From positions 203,867,136 to 203,931,135 of the forward strand of contig NC_073695.1 in assembly GCF_029784165.1 (NCBI RefSeq): 64,000 nucleotides of DNA, written 5' to 3'. The notes beneath the pieces were generated by a model, which was given only the letters and a program-made list of their open reading frames with translations, ran no database searches and was not told the DNA's origin. Positions within the stretch are counted from its first letter, which is position 1. Every line of letters starts with the position of its first letter. Positions 21,949 to 34,594 of this stretch are shown here, piece after piece. This DNA comes from Wyeomyia smithii (taxonomy: Eukaryota; Arthropoda; Insecta; Diptera; Culicidae). Made by a program: the position numbers and the translations under genes.

Positions 21949-24900
21949 ATAGCTATGTTTGAGTATTTATGGATGAAATACATCAGATTTCCTTTTCCTC
22001 CTCTTCTACGTTAACAGGTAACTGTTAATTTGTCTAACTCCAAACGCGTAGCACTTGAGCTCCCTGGCATATCATATTTTAGGTTCACCAAAGCCGCGAA
22101 CTCAAATATACAAGTGCCATACTGTATCAGAAGGTACACTCAGCTTATATTTATACGTAGAAAAATAATAGCAATAATGTCACATATATTTCACTGTGCT
22201 TTGAAAACAGGCCACATTTATTACCCCTGGATATTTTATTTGAAGCAAACATTATCACGGAACTACGAATTGCGTTCATAACTTTCAAAAATTCAAGTCA
22301 GTTATACAACCGGCATACAAGAAGAACTCAGTACTCATAATGATAGAGCCCGTGAAGTCTCAAAAATAATAAGATCCAATAAAAGCATTACAGAAACATT
22401 ACTCTTTCGATTTCATTTCAAATACTGCATCTATTCATATGTGTTTCTGTAAATCCGCATATGTGTATCGTTCCGACGAATGAATATTTTTCATTCCTGC
22501 ATGCGACATAAAAAGTGAAAATAAAATTTTCGAAACAGGTTGTAAGTAGCTAAAATTGGCTCAGTCGGAAAACAAATGTTTCTTTTTTGACGATAGTAAA
22601 TCAAACGTAATTGGCTTTTGGTAATACAGTCGTACCAATTAACATTCCTCAAATTCAGCAGCGAAAGTAAAAAATTGCCTAGTTTGCATATTGATTAGTC
22701 AAATATGGTGCCTTGTTTCCCATGCGCCTATATTGCTTCATAAATCTGTCGAACTGGTTTCAACTTTCTACCAAATGACATACGACCGGAGGAGGCAGCA
22801 ACAACTCAGCCGAAGATGTTCCCGGGCTGCCAAACGTTAACTGTGGAGTGCAGTCATGATGTTGCCACCCACCAACCCACATTCGGAGGAATCGTGGAAC
22901 CACGTATTATGACTGTCAAGATTCTATGGGCGCACATTCACAATGTGGCAGTCACAAAACCTAGACCTGAAGACGAGTTGACAGTTGGTTGTCGGTGAAG
23001 TAAAGCGCTTCGTTAGTTGCCGGTTTCCGGGTGCGCGAAGTTCTGCCTCGCTGATTCTGTACGCATTTGCATACAATATTTACTTGGATGGGTTTAGATG
23101 TCAGTTCTTAGTTTTCCGTACCTTGAGGGCGGCGAACGTGAACGATTGTTCATGTATTCTCGTTTAGCAAAGCACGGCAGTTATGAATAGACGCTTGCTA
23201 GGGTGGTTCCTCGACTTAGCACAAGTTAAACAGTGAGCTCATAATAGTTTGTAAAAATTCCAGGAGCATTGCCATAACGTTCTAAATATCTCGTATAATT
23301 TCGTATCCTGCCACTGCAACTAATTTCTATTACAGTAATATTCCAGTACGATGCGTTCACGTACCCAGCCGGGAAACGGGATATCTGTATCCATTATATA
23401 ACATCACACCTGCCAAGGTGAGAATGTCGAAGAACAGGGCCATCCGAAGCCATCGTACCATAGTTTCCACCAAGAGTCACAGTTAGTTAAACTAACTATG
23501 TGACATCTCGCGATGCCACGACGAGCAGACGAGCGAACGCAAACTTCCTCCGACAAAAGAGTTTCAACACACAGTGGAGGTCATTAATTTATATGAATCT
23601 AGTCGGTCGGGAAGAAGACTACAACCGGTAACTGGTGGAGCCAGACAAACTCACCCCGGTACGTACGGTAGGAAGTTGTTGCTCTTTTTTATAGACGTAT
23701 TCCTTCCGCTTAACACCTTATGCAATAAAACGCATATTTAATAAAGCAACTGGAAATTATTCACGTTGGCGTCATAAGAACAAGAATCGTTTTAACTTAA
23801 GTATAAAACACTGCGAAAAAATTGTTCAGAGCTGGCTAGCCCACGGGCTAAAATCCATAGTGGAAGGCTATTGAAACGCAATTACAGATGAATGCCTAAC
23901 TTGGCCATCAATGGAACAGGTTGATGTGAGCAAATAAAAACCCTGCTGGCGCAAACGACTGAAGCACAAAATTATTGTCATAAATTTTTAAAGAATATGG
24001 ATGCTTGTAAATGCTGGTAACAATAAAAATGGGCAGTAAATATTGCTAGTGAGAATGGAATTTACGACAGATATGAAATAAGGATTGTAACGATTGCAGT
24101 TAAATAACGCCCGGGATTTTTTTTTTCGTAACGAATATTTTCTGTCGGCAACAATAGTGCCAATCAAAACAAAGATTCCGATACATTGAATACATGTATA
24201 GAAATAACCGGAATTAGCTGCTCAGAAACCAGTTCAATTAACTAAGGCTGCTGGTTGTGATTGTAATTCAGTTCAGGTCCTTGTAACAATTAGACTTGAT
24301 TAATTACTGCCATTGGTATCATGGCCACAAATTGTAGTATTCAAATTAATTCTGTTTAATGTAAGACATCAGAAAGAAGAATAAAAAAGCATTTCACGTC
24401 ATTTTTACCACGATGATTGGTAAATATACATAGTAGTTTTTTTGATTGTGGTGCACCTCATACCCAAACTATAACTAATTCTTGGGCGAATTGAAATATA
24501 ATACTACTTACATTTTAAGTATGCTTTAACTTGTTTGATACAGCTGACAGACTCATGCCTGATCACTAAAAATTCATTTTTTCATTGAAAACAAATAAAC
24601 CTCCTTTAGTTGGGCAAATTATCCCGGTCTAGTAAAATGCACAGGAATGAGTAAACTATCCATTTTTCTTGTTGCGCCGTTTTGTAAACAGCAAGACTCT
24701 GACCGGTCGTCGCCAGAGATCGGTTAGCCAAAAGCAACGGCGATAAGATTTCAAGAACAAGCAAAGCTCACGTCGAACTGGTCCTCGCTACCCACGGGGG
24801 CTCCGGTTCTGACTGCCGCTGTCCGTTCGATAAACCTATGGATGAATATTTTCATCAAAATGGTTCAAAGTATTTATTCCTCTATTTTAAACAATATTTA

Positions 24901-26176
24901 TTTTTAATATTATTTTTCCTTCCATAAAATTTTAAGAAAATGTTATGTATCGAGTAAGATATGAACCATTCTAATCAACATTCTTATTCTGTCTTACCGA
25001 ACCCCTGGTACTCTGTAAGCTGTGCAAACTTCTCCCCTTCACCCAACACCGGCTACACGCAACGCAACAAAGACTGAACAGTGTTACTGTACTGAGAGGC
25101 CCGAGAGCGGCTTTTAGCAGACGTTTCTGTCCGTGCAAGTCATGACTGGCCGAAGGTGTCGTCGTGATTCCGATTACGGGCAGAAGGTCCATGCCCCTGC
25201 CTGCCAAACATCGACAGCATGCTGGCAGAGCTTTCCCCAGTACGCGATCGCTCGCTCTCGCTCTCTGCTGGACTCTACTGTCCGCGAAAGGTAATAATTT
25301 TCCCGCTGTTGCAACATGTCATAACAGAGCATCTATCAGTGCCAATGGGCTCCGATTCGAAACGCTGTCGTCGTAATAAGCAGAATCTCCGTCGCAATCA
25401 GAGGCCGTTGTTTGAAGTACTTGGACTAGAAAATAGCTAACGAGACAACATAAAAATTTCAGGCCTTGAGGAAAAGTTCCATTAAACTGAAAATAACCTA
25501 AACATCATCATCGTTGAACAAGTAAATTTCCATAAAGTTACAAATTGTAGAACAGTAGCATGAGTGCATTATATTTATATTCTGCCCTAACGCCCGCCTT
25601 CGTCCAGCTGTGAAATTAAAATTTATATTATTTCTCCATTTACATCAACGATTCCTCCGGGGCCTATCGGTAGTCAATAGTAATTTAAATTCATTTTCGC
25701 TTTGGCAACAAACAACCGCGCCATTGATCATACCGAAACCCTGTCAGAAGAATCCGTGTATTCGCTCTCTAATTATTGTTTACGCTTACAATCTGAACTG
25801 GCGTTTTTAATTATTTCGGTATGTTTACTGGGAATATCTGGTTTACACACTCGTTAAATGGACATAAATCATTGAACCGTATCGGGATGAACCAAATTAA
25901 AAAAAAAAAGAAACAATATATTGGTTTTAAAACACAATATCGCTTCGTGCGAGGTAGTGTGAGTTTAATGTTTTCACTTTTAAATTTCAGCCATCGATTC
26001 TAGGTCCAATAATCCAATGGCGCGATTAATCCAGTCATTTCAATATTATTTTGCACATAAAATCTGTCTGCTGCAAAGTAATCTACTAAATAACTTGACG
26101 CAGTATTAATTTACGTTAGCAGCTATAAAATTTGGAGGCTACACAAGTGAAGCACACTGAGTCAAACATAATATAT
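21949..26176. other. Mostly single-copy non-coding DNA with two GC-richer islands
   Basis: No transposon ends or recognised proteins. GC-richer islands at about 22750-23680 and 24970-25440 contain sequences resembling splice donors, for example CCAAG|GTGAGA near 23418, CCCCG|GTACGT near 23658 and GAAAG|GTAATA near 25290. These might be untranslated exons or regulatory DNA, but no coding evidence supports a gene. Confidence 0.3.
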
Positions 26177-26178
26177 TA

Positions 26179-26570
26179 CAGCCATATCTCTATATAAGGC
26201 AACCTCGTTATAACGTAACTTTTTCAAATATCTTAAAATTAAAGCGCAACAATTATTTTTTAGGTGTATAATGTTCCGAATAACTATTTTTAGTAAGTTT
26301 TGGAACCAATAATTATCGTAAAATAGGGTAAAATTGTTATTTTTTCCAACGCTTTGTGATTGCAATAACCATGGTTATATTTGTCTACGAAAATTGTCTT
26401 CAAGGGGGATAAGACAAGTTTATATATTCTGCTAGGATAAGTTTTTGCGCACCTTTGAGTATTTTTGAGAATTTTGCATCAATAAAAAAAATATTTCGTG
26501 CTTCGATATAACGTAACTCGATACATATAAAGTAACGGAAAAAAAGTTGCCTTATATCGAGGTATGACTG
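26179..26570. mobile_element. pogo/Tigger-like MITE, 392 bp, TA-flanked
   Basis: The left end is CAGCCATATCTCTATATAAG and the right end is the complement of CAGTCATACCTCGATATAAG. TA flanks both sides (26177-26178, 26571-26572). Sub-terminal CGTTATAACGTAACT and TCGATATAACGTAACTCG are also inverted. The CAGTCATACCTCGATATAA terminus is typical of pogo-group elements. No coding capacity. Confidence 0.75.
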
Positions 26571-27323
26571 TATTGATGGATTTAGCACCAACTCGTCTTT
26601 GACACTGGCAACAGAAAACCAGAAAAGCGCTAAAATTGAAGGCTACTATAACAAGTACTGGTGCTATATGAAGTATTATATAACTTCATGAAAGCAAGCC
26701 AACTTGTTAGACTGAAGCTGCAAAATACATCTCGAGTACCAATGCGGTAAAAAAACATGGAAAACAAGTTATTTTCAAGTTGTAATTACTAACTAATAAA
26801 AACATCGTTGACGCAAGCATACAAGTTCAAAATAGAAATATTGTATAACAACGCTGCTTTATATTAGGAACTAGGGTAAAGAACGGCTTAAGCAGTAGCG
26901 CCTATTTTAATCAGTAGCAGAAAACAGGCCTCAAACTTCTGCTTTTTAATCAATATTGACAATTTCAATGATGGAAACGAAAACTTTGATTGTCTAGTTG
27001 TCTTACAAATCTTAAAAATACCGTTAATCACAAGGAAATCTGTGAACAAGCATCATTTGAAACAAATCGATCTATATTGCAGCCATTCAGAAGCCACTTT
27101 GGGTGCTGCAAAAAAACACCTGCAAAACAGATGGAAACTGCTTAAAATAGGTTCGGGGTGATTGGAATAGTGTCCCTCGATTGGTAACTTTAATTGATTA
27201 TTGTCAAAGTTTGCTAACTTAGTTTTACTATCTGGAAACAAGTTTTGACAGAGAAAACGATAAAGAACAGATTGATATAGGCTACTGTTTGAATTTCACC
27301 CAACACATTTCGAGTATTTTATC

Positions 27324-27453
27324 TGAATACACAGGCGGTACCTAAAGCTGCTTAGAATATACCCTACAAAGGAAAAAAGGAAATAATGAATACGCCTGAA
27401 TACACAGGCGGTTCCTAAAGCTGCTTAGAATATACCCTACAAAGGAAAAAAAT
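27324..27453. repeat. Local tandem duplication, 73-bp period
   Basis: TGAATACACAGGCGGTACCT at 27324 recurs at 27397 with one change. The copies stay near-identical through AGCTGCTTAGAATATACCCT and CAAAGGAAAAAA. Confidence 0.9.
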
Positions 27454-27855
27454 AGTGATTATGGCGTATCGAATATTCACCAACAATAAACAATAATATT
27501 AGACCAACTTGTTGACACTTTTATTACAAAGTTCTACGTGCGCGTCAAATTTCATGGTGAAACATTGCATTCTACTTCTGAAAAAATTATGCGCCATTCA
27601 TTGGATACGGTTTTCTGTTTTTAAATCAGTGGAAAATAGATTATTCATTACAGAATGGTTGCTGATTCATTTAATTGCGAAGAGTCTCAATTTAGCCCAA
27701 CACCGCATAAGCTTAGTTCGTAAACAATTATCTGGCATCTCTTTCTTACTTGCCTAGTGAATCGCAATGTCGTTTCTTTTTTCCTGGGTTGATCTGCATT
27801 GACCTAGTGGAATAAAAAAACTCGCGCATTCGTGGGTCAGAATTCGCCACATCAG

Positions 27856-27924
27856 CGCGCATGCGCAAATGTGTTGCTATGACAACATTTACCCAGCGCA
27901 TACGCAAATGTATTGTTACGCGCA
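27856..27924. promoter_or_regulatory. Perfect NRF1/EWG-type palindrome inside a short direct repeat
   Basis: CGCGCATGCGCA at 27856-27867 fits the NRF1 consensus YGCGCAYGCGCR (EWG in flies). A diverged copy of the surrounding about 28 bp (GCGCATACGCAAATGTATTG) begins at about 27897. NRF1 sites are commonly promoter-proximal, but no gene is recognised nearby. Confidence 0.35.
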
Positions 27925-30049
27925 GTGCAGCTAGATCGATTGTGTTCGTCAGCGGCACTTTCAATTAATTATAAATTTATGATAAAAACAAGGTTCAACC
28001 TTTCAAAATGAGTTGTTTCTGTCGCTTGAGTATTAAAATTGTTCTCGTATAGTTTTAACGTTATCTAGACATAAAATATAACATAACTAGAAAACGTTGT
28101 TAGATATACGCTAACACAAATTGGCGTGACATTGGTTGCACTGCAAGCGTTTTGTTTACATTTTCATGGCGCATTTAGATCCAACTCAAATAGTTTGAAT
28201 AAAATCGTTTAAATAATTTTAATAACAATATGATCAAGTAATTGGTTGCTGAATACTAAAACCAACCAAAGGAAAAGCACTTTACAGGTAGGTGAAACAT
28301 TATTGGGACATTTTTTCACAGTTGTTATAATAGGAAAAACATCTGGAAGACAAGTGCCATTTATGTCATAGTTTTTGTTTGCTGAACTCATGTTATTGAA
28401 AAACATCTCCAAAACCAGAAAAACAAAGTGTAGTTGAATTACTGATGAAGAACAACTTCTCACAAATGTTTTATTTTAAATTGTTTTCTGTACTGTTTTG
28501 ATAACATCATGAACACAACTTAAAGACAAGCAAAGGCAGTTTATATTTATTAATCTATGAGATACACTTATGATATGAAATAATATCTCCAGAGCAAGAA
28601 AATAACAACACAACAACATGCTTTGTGTGTTGCTTGGGTAAAATTGCGAGTAATGCGATATGACACAGCACAGCTATACACAGCACTACTATACACAGCA
28701 CTGCTTACGACATTAAGTACAATGTAAAAAACAGTTGTCGTTAGTTAAAGATTCTGTTTTCAACTTGGACAACACTGAAATTTATTTAAAAACATATATA
28801 CATAAAATACGTTGTATGCTGGTGGTACTGTACGATTATCATGAAAAGGCACTCTCGCTATACGAGTAGCAGAGAGAACAAAGAATTTTTTCGAAGAGAG
28901 AGCGGCAATAGCTTGCACAGTCTTTTTGCATTTTGGTTTTGTATGAGCACAAGAGAGGTCGAACGAAATAATTCTTCACCATGGTATATGGTATAAGTGT
29001 AATATTTTTTTTTTTGTGTTAAATGCGTCCTCTCCACTGCTAGATGACGATATTTAAAATAAAGAGATTATGCCTCGTTTTTGGTTCTTCAGTTACATAT
29101 CTGTTCTGTGGCATCATGCATCGCAAGGTGTAGCTACAGAACGATCTGAGAGGCGGCTGCACCAACTGCGCTCTAGGTGTCCGATTCTTAACACATCTCC
29201 TAGCATGTCCAGAGTAGCGTCTGACTCGCTCGATACCATCAGGTCGCTCCTCACATGCACAAAATGAAAACACAGAAGCAGACGTGCTCATCGGTCTCCT
29301 TCGCATCTGCGCACTCAAGACACACGGGGAACGCCACATGTCCGAACCTGTGTGGATACTACCTTAAGAAACCATGACCTGACAGGATTTGTAGCAGGTG
29401 GAAATTTTCTCTTCCGTGGCGCCTCCCAACCTATCTGGACACCTCGGGAATAATTTGGTGCATTCATCTACCCTTTGTGGAATTAGACCATTCCCGCTAT
29501 AACCGGGGTATCGAGAATGTCCTTCTGGTACCTGGCCACGTTGGTGGACGCCATTCTCTGTCCTTAATCGCGATGCTGATAGACATCATGCCGGACAAGA
29601 CGGTAACTGTTAGAGCTTAGCGCTCTGTACCACACTAGCCTACCAAAGAATGGACGAAACCACGTTGACAAGAAGCCTTCGCCTACTATCATTAACCGCC
29701 GAGATATTGGACATCATACGAGATAGCGCTGCAATAGCCGATGAGGTGCTGGTATAGGCAAAGTCGACGTGGGTCCAAATCTCATGATGCGCTAGCTCCA
29801 GCTTCTGGACCTCCTCGATCGACTCCGCCGTAGACCTCTAGAGTCTAGAGTTACATCGTCGGCAACTCCGACAATCGAAACTCCTGCAGGAAACCAAAAT
29901 GTCAATACACCGTCATACATGACAATCCACAATGCCGGATCCAGGCTAGAACCTTGTGGAACTCCTGTACGAACTTTTGGTTCTCCTCCGTGTTTTAAAC
30001 CTATATTCGATTCTGGAAGTAATTAATGCTTCTAAGCGCAAGCGCTATG

Positions 30050-30126
30050 CTGCCGTTCCAAGCATAGTTGTCCCAGCGTGCATAAGGTTTGTGTAGATCA
30101 TGGGACTACTATGCTTGGAATGGCAG
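30050..30126. mobile_element. 77-bp hairpin insertion with TATG duplication
   Basis: CTGCCGTTCCAAGCATAG and its near complement form the ends. TATG lies on both sides (30046-30049, 30127-30130). The intact R1-clade element at 61900-61935 reads straight across the site (GCGCTATGGAGTCCC), proving the insertion and its boundaries. Confidence 0.75.
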
Positions 30127-30835
30127 TATGGAGTCCCAGCTGGCGTATTGAACGCATTCTTCACGTCGAGCGTGATGATTGTACAACAGTGAATGTCTCT
30201 TTTTTGTGGTGGAGTGCTATCTCCGTCGTCTTGGTGACGAAGAGGATGCCAGACCGTCCGTGTCCTAAACCAGTCTGTTGAGAAAAATCCTCTGAAGCAT
30301 CTTGTCCGCAGGGTCCAGCAGACAGGAAGGCCTACATGCCGGTAGGTTCTCTGGCGGTTTCCCAGCCTACAGTAGGAGGACAAATCTATGTCACTTTCAC
30401 GTCTCCGAGAAAAAGGCAATCATCTAGGTACCTCTGCATGACTGCCCGGAACAGCCTGGAGAACGCTTTCATCGCCATGCTAATTGCCAGGTTAGGGATC
30501 CCATCCGGTTTTGGTGCCTTCCACACCTTCAAGGAGTTGGCGACTACAATAAGTTCTTCATTCATAACCCTCACCTCCTCCTCCACCTCGACACGGCTGT
30601 TGTCGCTCACGTATTGAATATTACTGAGATACTAGAACGTCGGACGTGAGATTCGACCTCCGGAGGCCAAGGACTGGGCTCGTGGCAAGGAATGAGTCCC
30701 TCGATGACATACTCCAGTATTGCTGGTGTTCGCTCTGCAGGCGCCAGCACGCCTTTGGTCTTGGCCGTTACGATCTTGTTGATGTCACCCTACGGATTCG
30801 TATTGGCACTCGTACATAGCCTATCGAAACAGCCC

Positions 30836-30926
30836 TAGTAACAATATTGCTTGTATCACAGTTTTATAGCGCCCAATATAGCCAAAACAGCGCTATAAAT
30901 CTTTGATAAAACCAGTTTTGTTACTT
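30836..30926. mobile_element. Small inverted-repeat insertion of about 90 bp
   Basis: AGTAACAA on the left and TTGTTACT on the right bound the segment, with internal TAGCGC and GCGCTA also inverted. The homologous stretch of the intact element near 62700-62735 lacks it. The exact right edge and the target duplication are unclear. Confidence 0.5.
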
Positions 30927-31301
30927 GGGAGGTGTTCTTGCCTGCCTTAATCGCAATTTTTGGCACCGATGTTGCAGTCTAGAATTCTGCGCGGCCCTCT
31001 ATCCTCTGTTCGTCTGCTCGCGCACGCTGCATCCACCATCTTACATTAAGGCACCACTGCGAAAGTCCGCTATCACGTCAGTCCACCAGTGAATCGGAGT
31101 CGTCCCATTCCTAGGTTGGCGAGTCCTAGGCATGGTGGTATCACACACCCGCGATAGCAACCAATTGGACAACGGCCCCCCTCGTGCTCTTTCTCATTAA
31201 TTCTTTGAATACCTCGGCATCTAAATGCGATGTTTTCTATCCACGGACGGAGTGTTGGCGCTTCCCGTCACTTGCCGCCTCATGCTGTTGTCTACACTAT
31301 A

Positions 31302-31763
31302 CACGCAAAAGTTCAATGGTGAGGAACCACATCAATATTGTGCAGAATTAGTCCAACCGATGATTAGAATTGGAACCTGTACAACGAATGTGTGTTGGAC
31401 ATGACACATTTGATGCTCTAGCGTACTTCAAATGTATTACGCTAGTAACAATACTGGCACCAGCGTCAATAAATCCTGTTGCAACAAGGGTTGCTATTGG
31501 CTGCTCCATTTGTACGCACCGGGTCGCGTAGGTAACCGACAATTTTCGAGCGCCCTGAAACTGATCGTTTGCCCAAGACCAAAGTTTACCGAAACATCAC
31601 AATTTTTGTGAGAATGATACATATTTGATTCCGTTCACTGTCAATGTATTTATTGTACATCTGTTGCGTTCTGCATTTTACTCATTCTTTGTGTGATGCC
31701 AGAGCAACCACTGTGCGTTTTGAAAAAAACACATTGGTTGGTTAAAGCTTGAAGTTTTGCGTG
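31302..31763. mobile_element. 462-bp MITE with CACGCAAAA ends and TA duplication
   Basis: The ends are CACGCAAAAGTTCAA and the complement of CACGCAAAACTTCAA, with TA on both sides (31300-31301, 31764-31765). The intact R1-clade copy near 63100 reads CTATAGCAGACC across this point, so the empty site is known. The TA duplication suggests the Tc1/mariner supergroup. No ORF of note. Related ends occur at 17387 and about 54640. Confidence 0.75.
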
Positions 31764-33339
31764 TAACAAACCAACTGGTGGTCGCTGTTGATGTAGCCAT
31801 CGTCTACCCTACAGTTCATGATCAATCCTAAGCTGGGGAACTGCAGTTGAACACTCAATACAGCTTGGCAACCGTATACCCTTCTTTTGAGTTTGACATA
31901 ACCTCCTGAACTGGCAACATGCTCGTAGTCCATATAGCTGCCATACTGAACCTACCCCCAACCCAGTTACAGTTTCCCCGCTAGACACTTTCGGAGGCGG
32001 ATTGACTCAGTGGCCACTTCCACCCCATACTTCTCCCTGGAAGCTTGTGGTACGTCGTACCCCTCAGTGATTTCGTGCAGATCTTTAAACTGGAGAACCA
32101 CCTCTGAGGTGAGAGCCCAAACTTAAATATCTTTGACCAGGACCTTCTCAGCTACCGTTTTGTAGGTAGCTCCCTTGTTCTTGGCATTCTTCCGCAGCTC
32201 AAGTATCATCTCGCCAGTGCGAGATCGGCGGATGCTCCGCCCACATCCGTTCCCAGATCCTTGTGCTGTGTTTCGCCTGCCATCTTCTTCGAAACTTCCG
32301 AGTACTTAGACCCATCCGTCTTGAGTATGAAGGCGTCCCCCCTGCTCCGCGCCTTCTTGACCTGTTTAGATCTGGTCATCTTAGCGCGTCGCACCTTCCC
32401 GATGCTTCTTACCTACTAGGGTAACCCAAGAGTTTCCCGCAGCCACCACTCTGTCTTATTTCTCGATGGTCCTTGAACGGATGTGGGTGCTATCCTGCGA
32501 GATTAGCACAACGAATCGTTTCTTCATGTTCTCGGGAGCCACTTCATTTACTGCTATTTTTAGCGACCAGTACCGTAGAGTAGACTGCTGCGTTTGACCT
32601 TCTTGGATGCAGTCGGCCTCCTGGCCCAAATCTCTTTTCGTCTACATCCATTTGAGCTACGATTTCCGCGTGCTCTCTCTTGATCTCTTCTATGGTGTTC
32701 CGAAGCAGTAGGAGATAATCCCATCGATTTCGAACGGCGAGGCCACTCACCTTCGTGTCCATCCGCCGTTCGACGGCCGGGATTAAAGGGTATTACGGTC
32801 ACATATTGGTCACACAAAAATGTGTGAAAAACGGACATTTTTTATAGAAAACTTAAATCAAATTCATCAAGTTTTGTACAGCTGTTTGAGCTTCATTGTT
32901 CACCGCTGAACAACAGTTAGCCTTAAATTGTATCTCGTTGACAACTGTATTTCCCGTAATGACAAGATGCCAAATCCGGCAAAAACAGAACGCAACAACT
33001 GTGCAGCTTGAGGAAAGGCAACAAACGTTTTTTACTAACTACTCGTGCGCACAAATTTTCAGCTTGATGGAACCTTTCGCGATGAAAATGTTGCTCTCCA
33101 AACTACAACAGATGGCCTGCCACACAAGATATTTCTTTGCAAACTTCGACAACTAAATGTGTTTGAAAATCTCTGCCACCTTCCCTATTCCAGTTGTTGT
33201 ATAATATTCCTATCCAGGAAGCTGTTCAAAGTCTGCCTTGGCGTAAGTTTCATTATTTTGTACCACGCAATCAAACTTCGTCAGCATCTTTAAATACAAC
33301 TTATGCGATCGTTCTCTAACCGACTTGTTTTGCTAATCG

Positions 33340-33696
33340 TCACGATTGAAAGTCACCATCATTTTGTAAGTCGACAATTCGGTTTTTTTTTGTAGCTCGA
33401 TTCATAGTTGTAGACGATACTCCCAGCTTGCTTGCAATATCTCGGACGGAAAGGTTCGGATTCCGCTTGAAACTACTGGTCACTCGTTTCATCGTTTTTG
33501 CGACCTTCGGATTTCGATTTCCCCTCGATCCTGTCTTCTTGGCGGTCGACAAACTTTCGCCAAATACTTTGATTGCGTTGGTGACGGTTGATTTGGCCAC
33601 ATTCAGAAATTTTGGCAACTTGGGGTGCAAATAGTTCGGATTTTCGTGATGCGCAAGCAACATTTTGATGCGTTGCTTCTTTTGCTTCGACGCCAT
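33340..33696 (-). pseudogene. mariner-type transposase, N-terminal DNA-binding region only
   Basis: The ATG at 33696 opens MASKQKKQRIKMLLAHHENP. The frame continues with FLNVAKSTVTNAIKVF (first helix-turn-helix), GSRGNRNPKVAKTMKRVTSS and LSVRDIASKLGVSSTTMNRA (second helix-turn-helix), then NDGDFQS and a stop. This is the paired HTH plus GRPR-like linker layout of mariner transposases. The catalytic domain is absent downstream. It sits inside the R1-clade relic, between its gag part and its 5' leader, so it was inserted later. Terminal repeats were not found. Confidence 0.7.
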
Positions 33697-34012
33697 TTTC
33701 ACAAATTAAGAGCAGATGTCAGAATTAAATATAAGGTATGATGCTACTTATACACACAAAACTTTGAAATGAGGGGTGTTCAGGTATTTTTATGCATGAT
33801 AAAAATAATACAGCCAATTGAAGTTGAGCAAGTTTTGACCATAACACCCTTCAGCTTGGGACCGTCTATCGACATACACGGTGTTTGCCACCTATCCACC
33901 CCCGAATTTCAGCAGGATTCTTTTTTGAAAAGTTCTTTGTTGATGGGCCTAGCCGTTGTCCTTATTCATACTGGAGTAGCCGCCTATATGATCCCATAGT
34001 AGCCTATGCCGT

Positions 34013-34594
34013 ATCTGCAAATGTCTATAAAAACACATCCGTAGCGTCCCTACTATATATGGGTCATTTCATACGAAGTGACCACGAAAAAGCACAAACT
34101 TGGACAGGACCATCACAGATTTTGCTCAAAGTTGGGAGAATTATTCATCTACTGTCACTTTGTAAAAATCCCAAATTTGGTGTCGATTGGAATACCCCGC
34201 TCTGTGGGACCCCCCTGTTTATTGCAATGTCATCCATTTTTGACGTTGAATAACGTCTATATCGAAGTTAGGCCCCTGAATTAGAAAATCTAGTAATACA
34301 ACCAGGGAAAACCAGAGAAAAGTGGTCAGGTTTTGAGCGCTTATTTTGCAGTCATCTATAATCTGGTTTTCGAGGTTTTGGCATCAATCGATCAGAAATT
34401 CTTTTACGGTTAAATTTATGTAACAAAAACAAACTATTGTTTGAGATACACTATTGAAAAATTGGTAATTAATATCGATTGTCTAAAACATACCGCGCAG
34501 CCAATCACTACCTCTCTTCCCAAGCACAGTCGACACTAACCGATACAATCGATCTGACTTTGTTGTTATTGTTGTTGTCACTTTCTGTTTCCGA
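34013..34594. other. Probable unclassified repeat remnant
   Basis: GGGTCATTTCATACGAAGTGAC near 34063 is an imperfect palindrome, and the region has no coding signal. It lies between the R1-clade relic and the tandem array. No boundaries or family can be given. Confidence 0.3.

Larger units (their letters stand above)
29005..34012 (-). mobile_element. Degenerate R1-clade relic related to the elements at 54813-64000
   Basis: A T-run (29005-29015) marks the 3' end. Minus-strand fragments align in order with the intact elements. The C-terminal region is near 29040-29340. EEVRVMNEELIVVANSLKV and KAPKPDGIPNLA are at 30386-30610, and IITLDVKNAFN is near 30160. An endonuclease piece, NCRVDDGYINSDHQLVCYTQ, is at 31742-31933. 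The gag pieces DAFILKTDGSKYSEVSKKM (32206-32394) and KREHAEIVAQMDVDEKR (32544-32762) follow. A 5' leader match lies at about 33945-34012. Many stops and indels make it an old copy. It hosts several smaller insertions. Confidence 0.8.
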
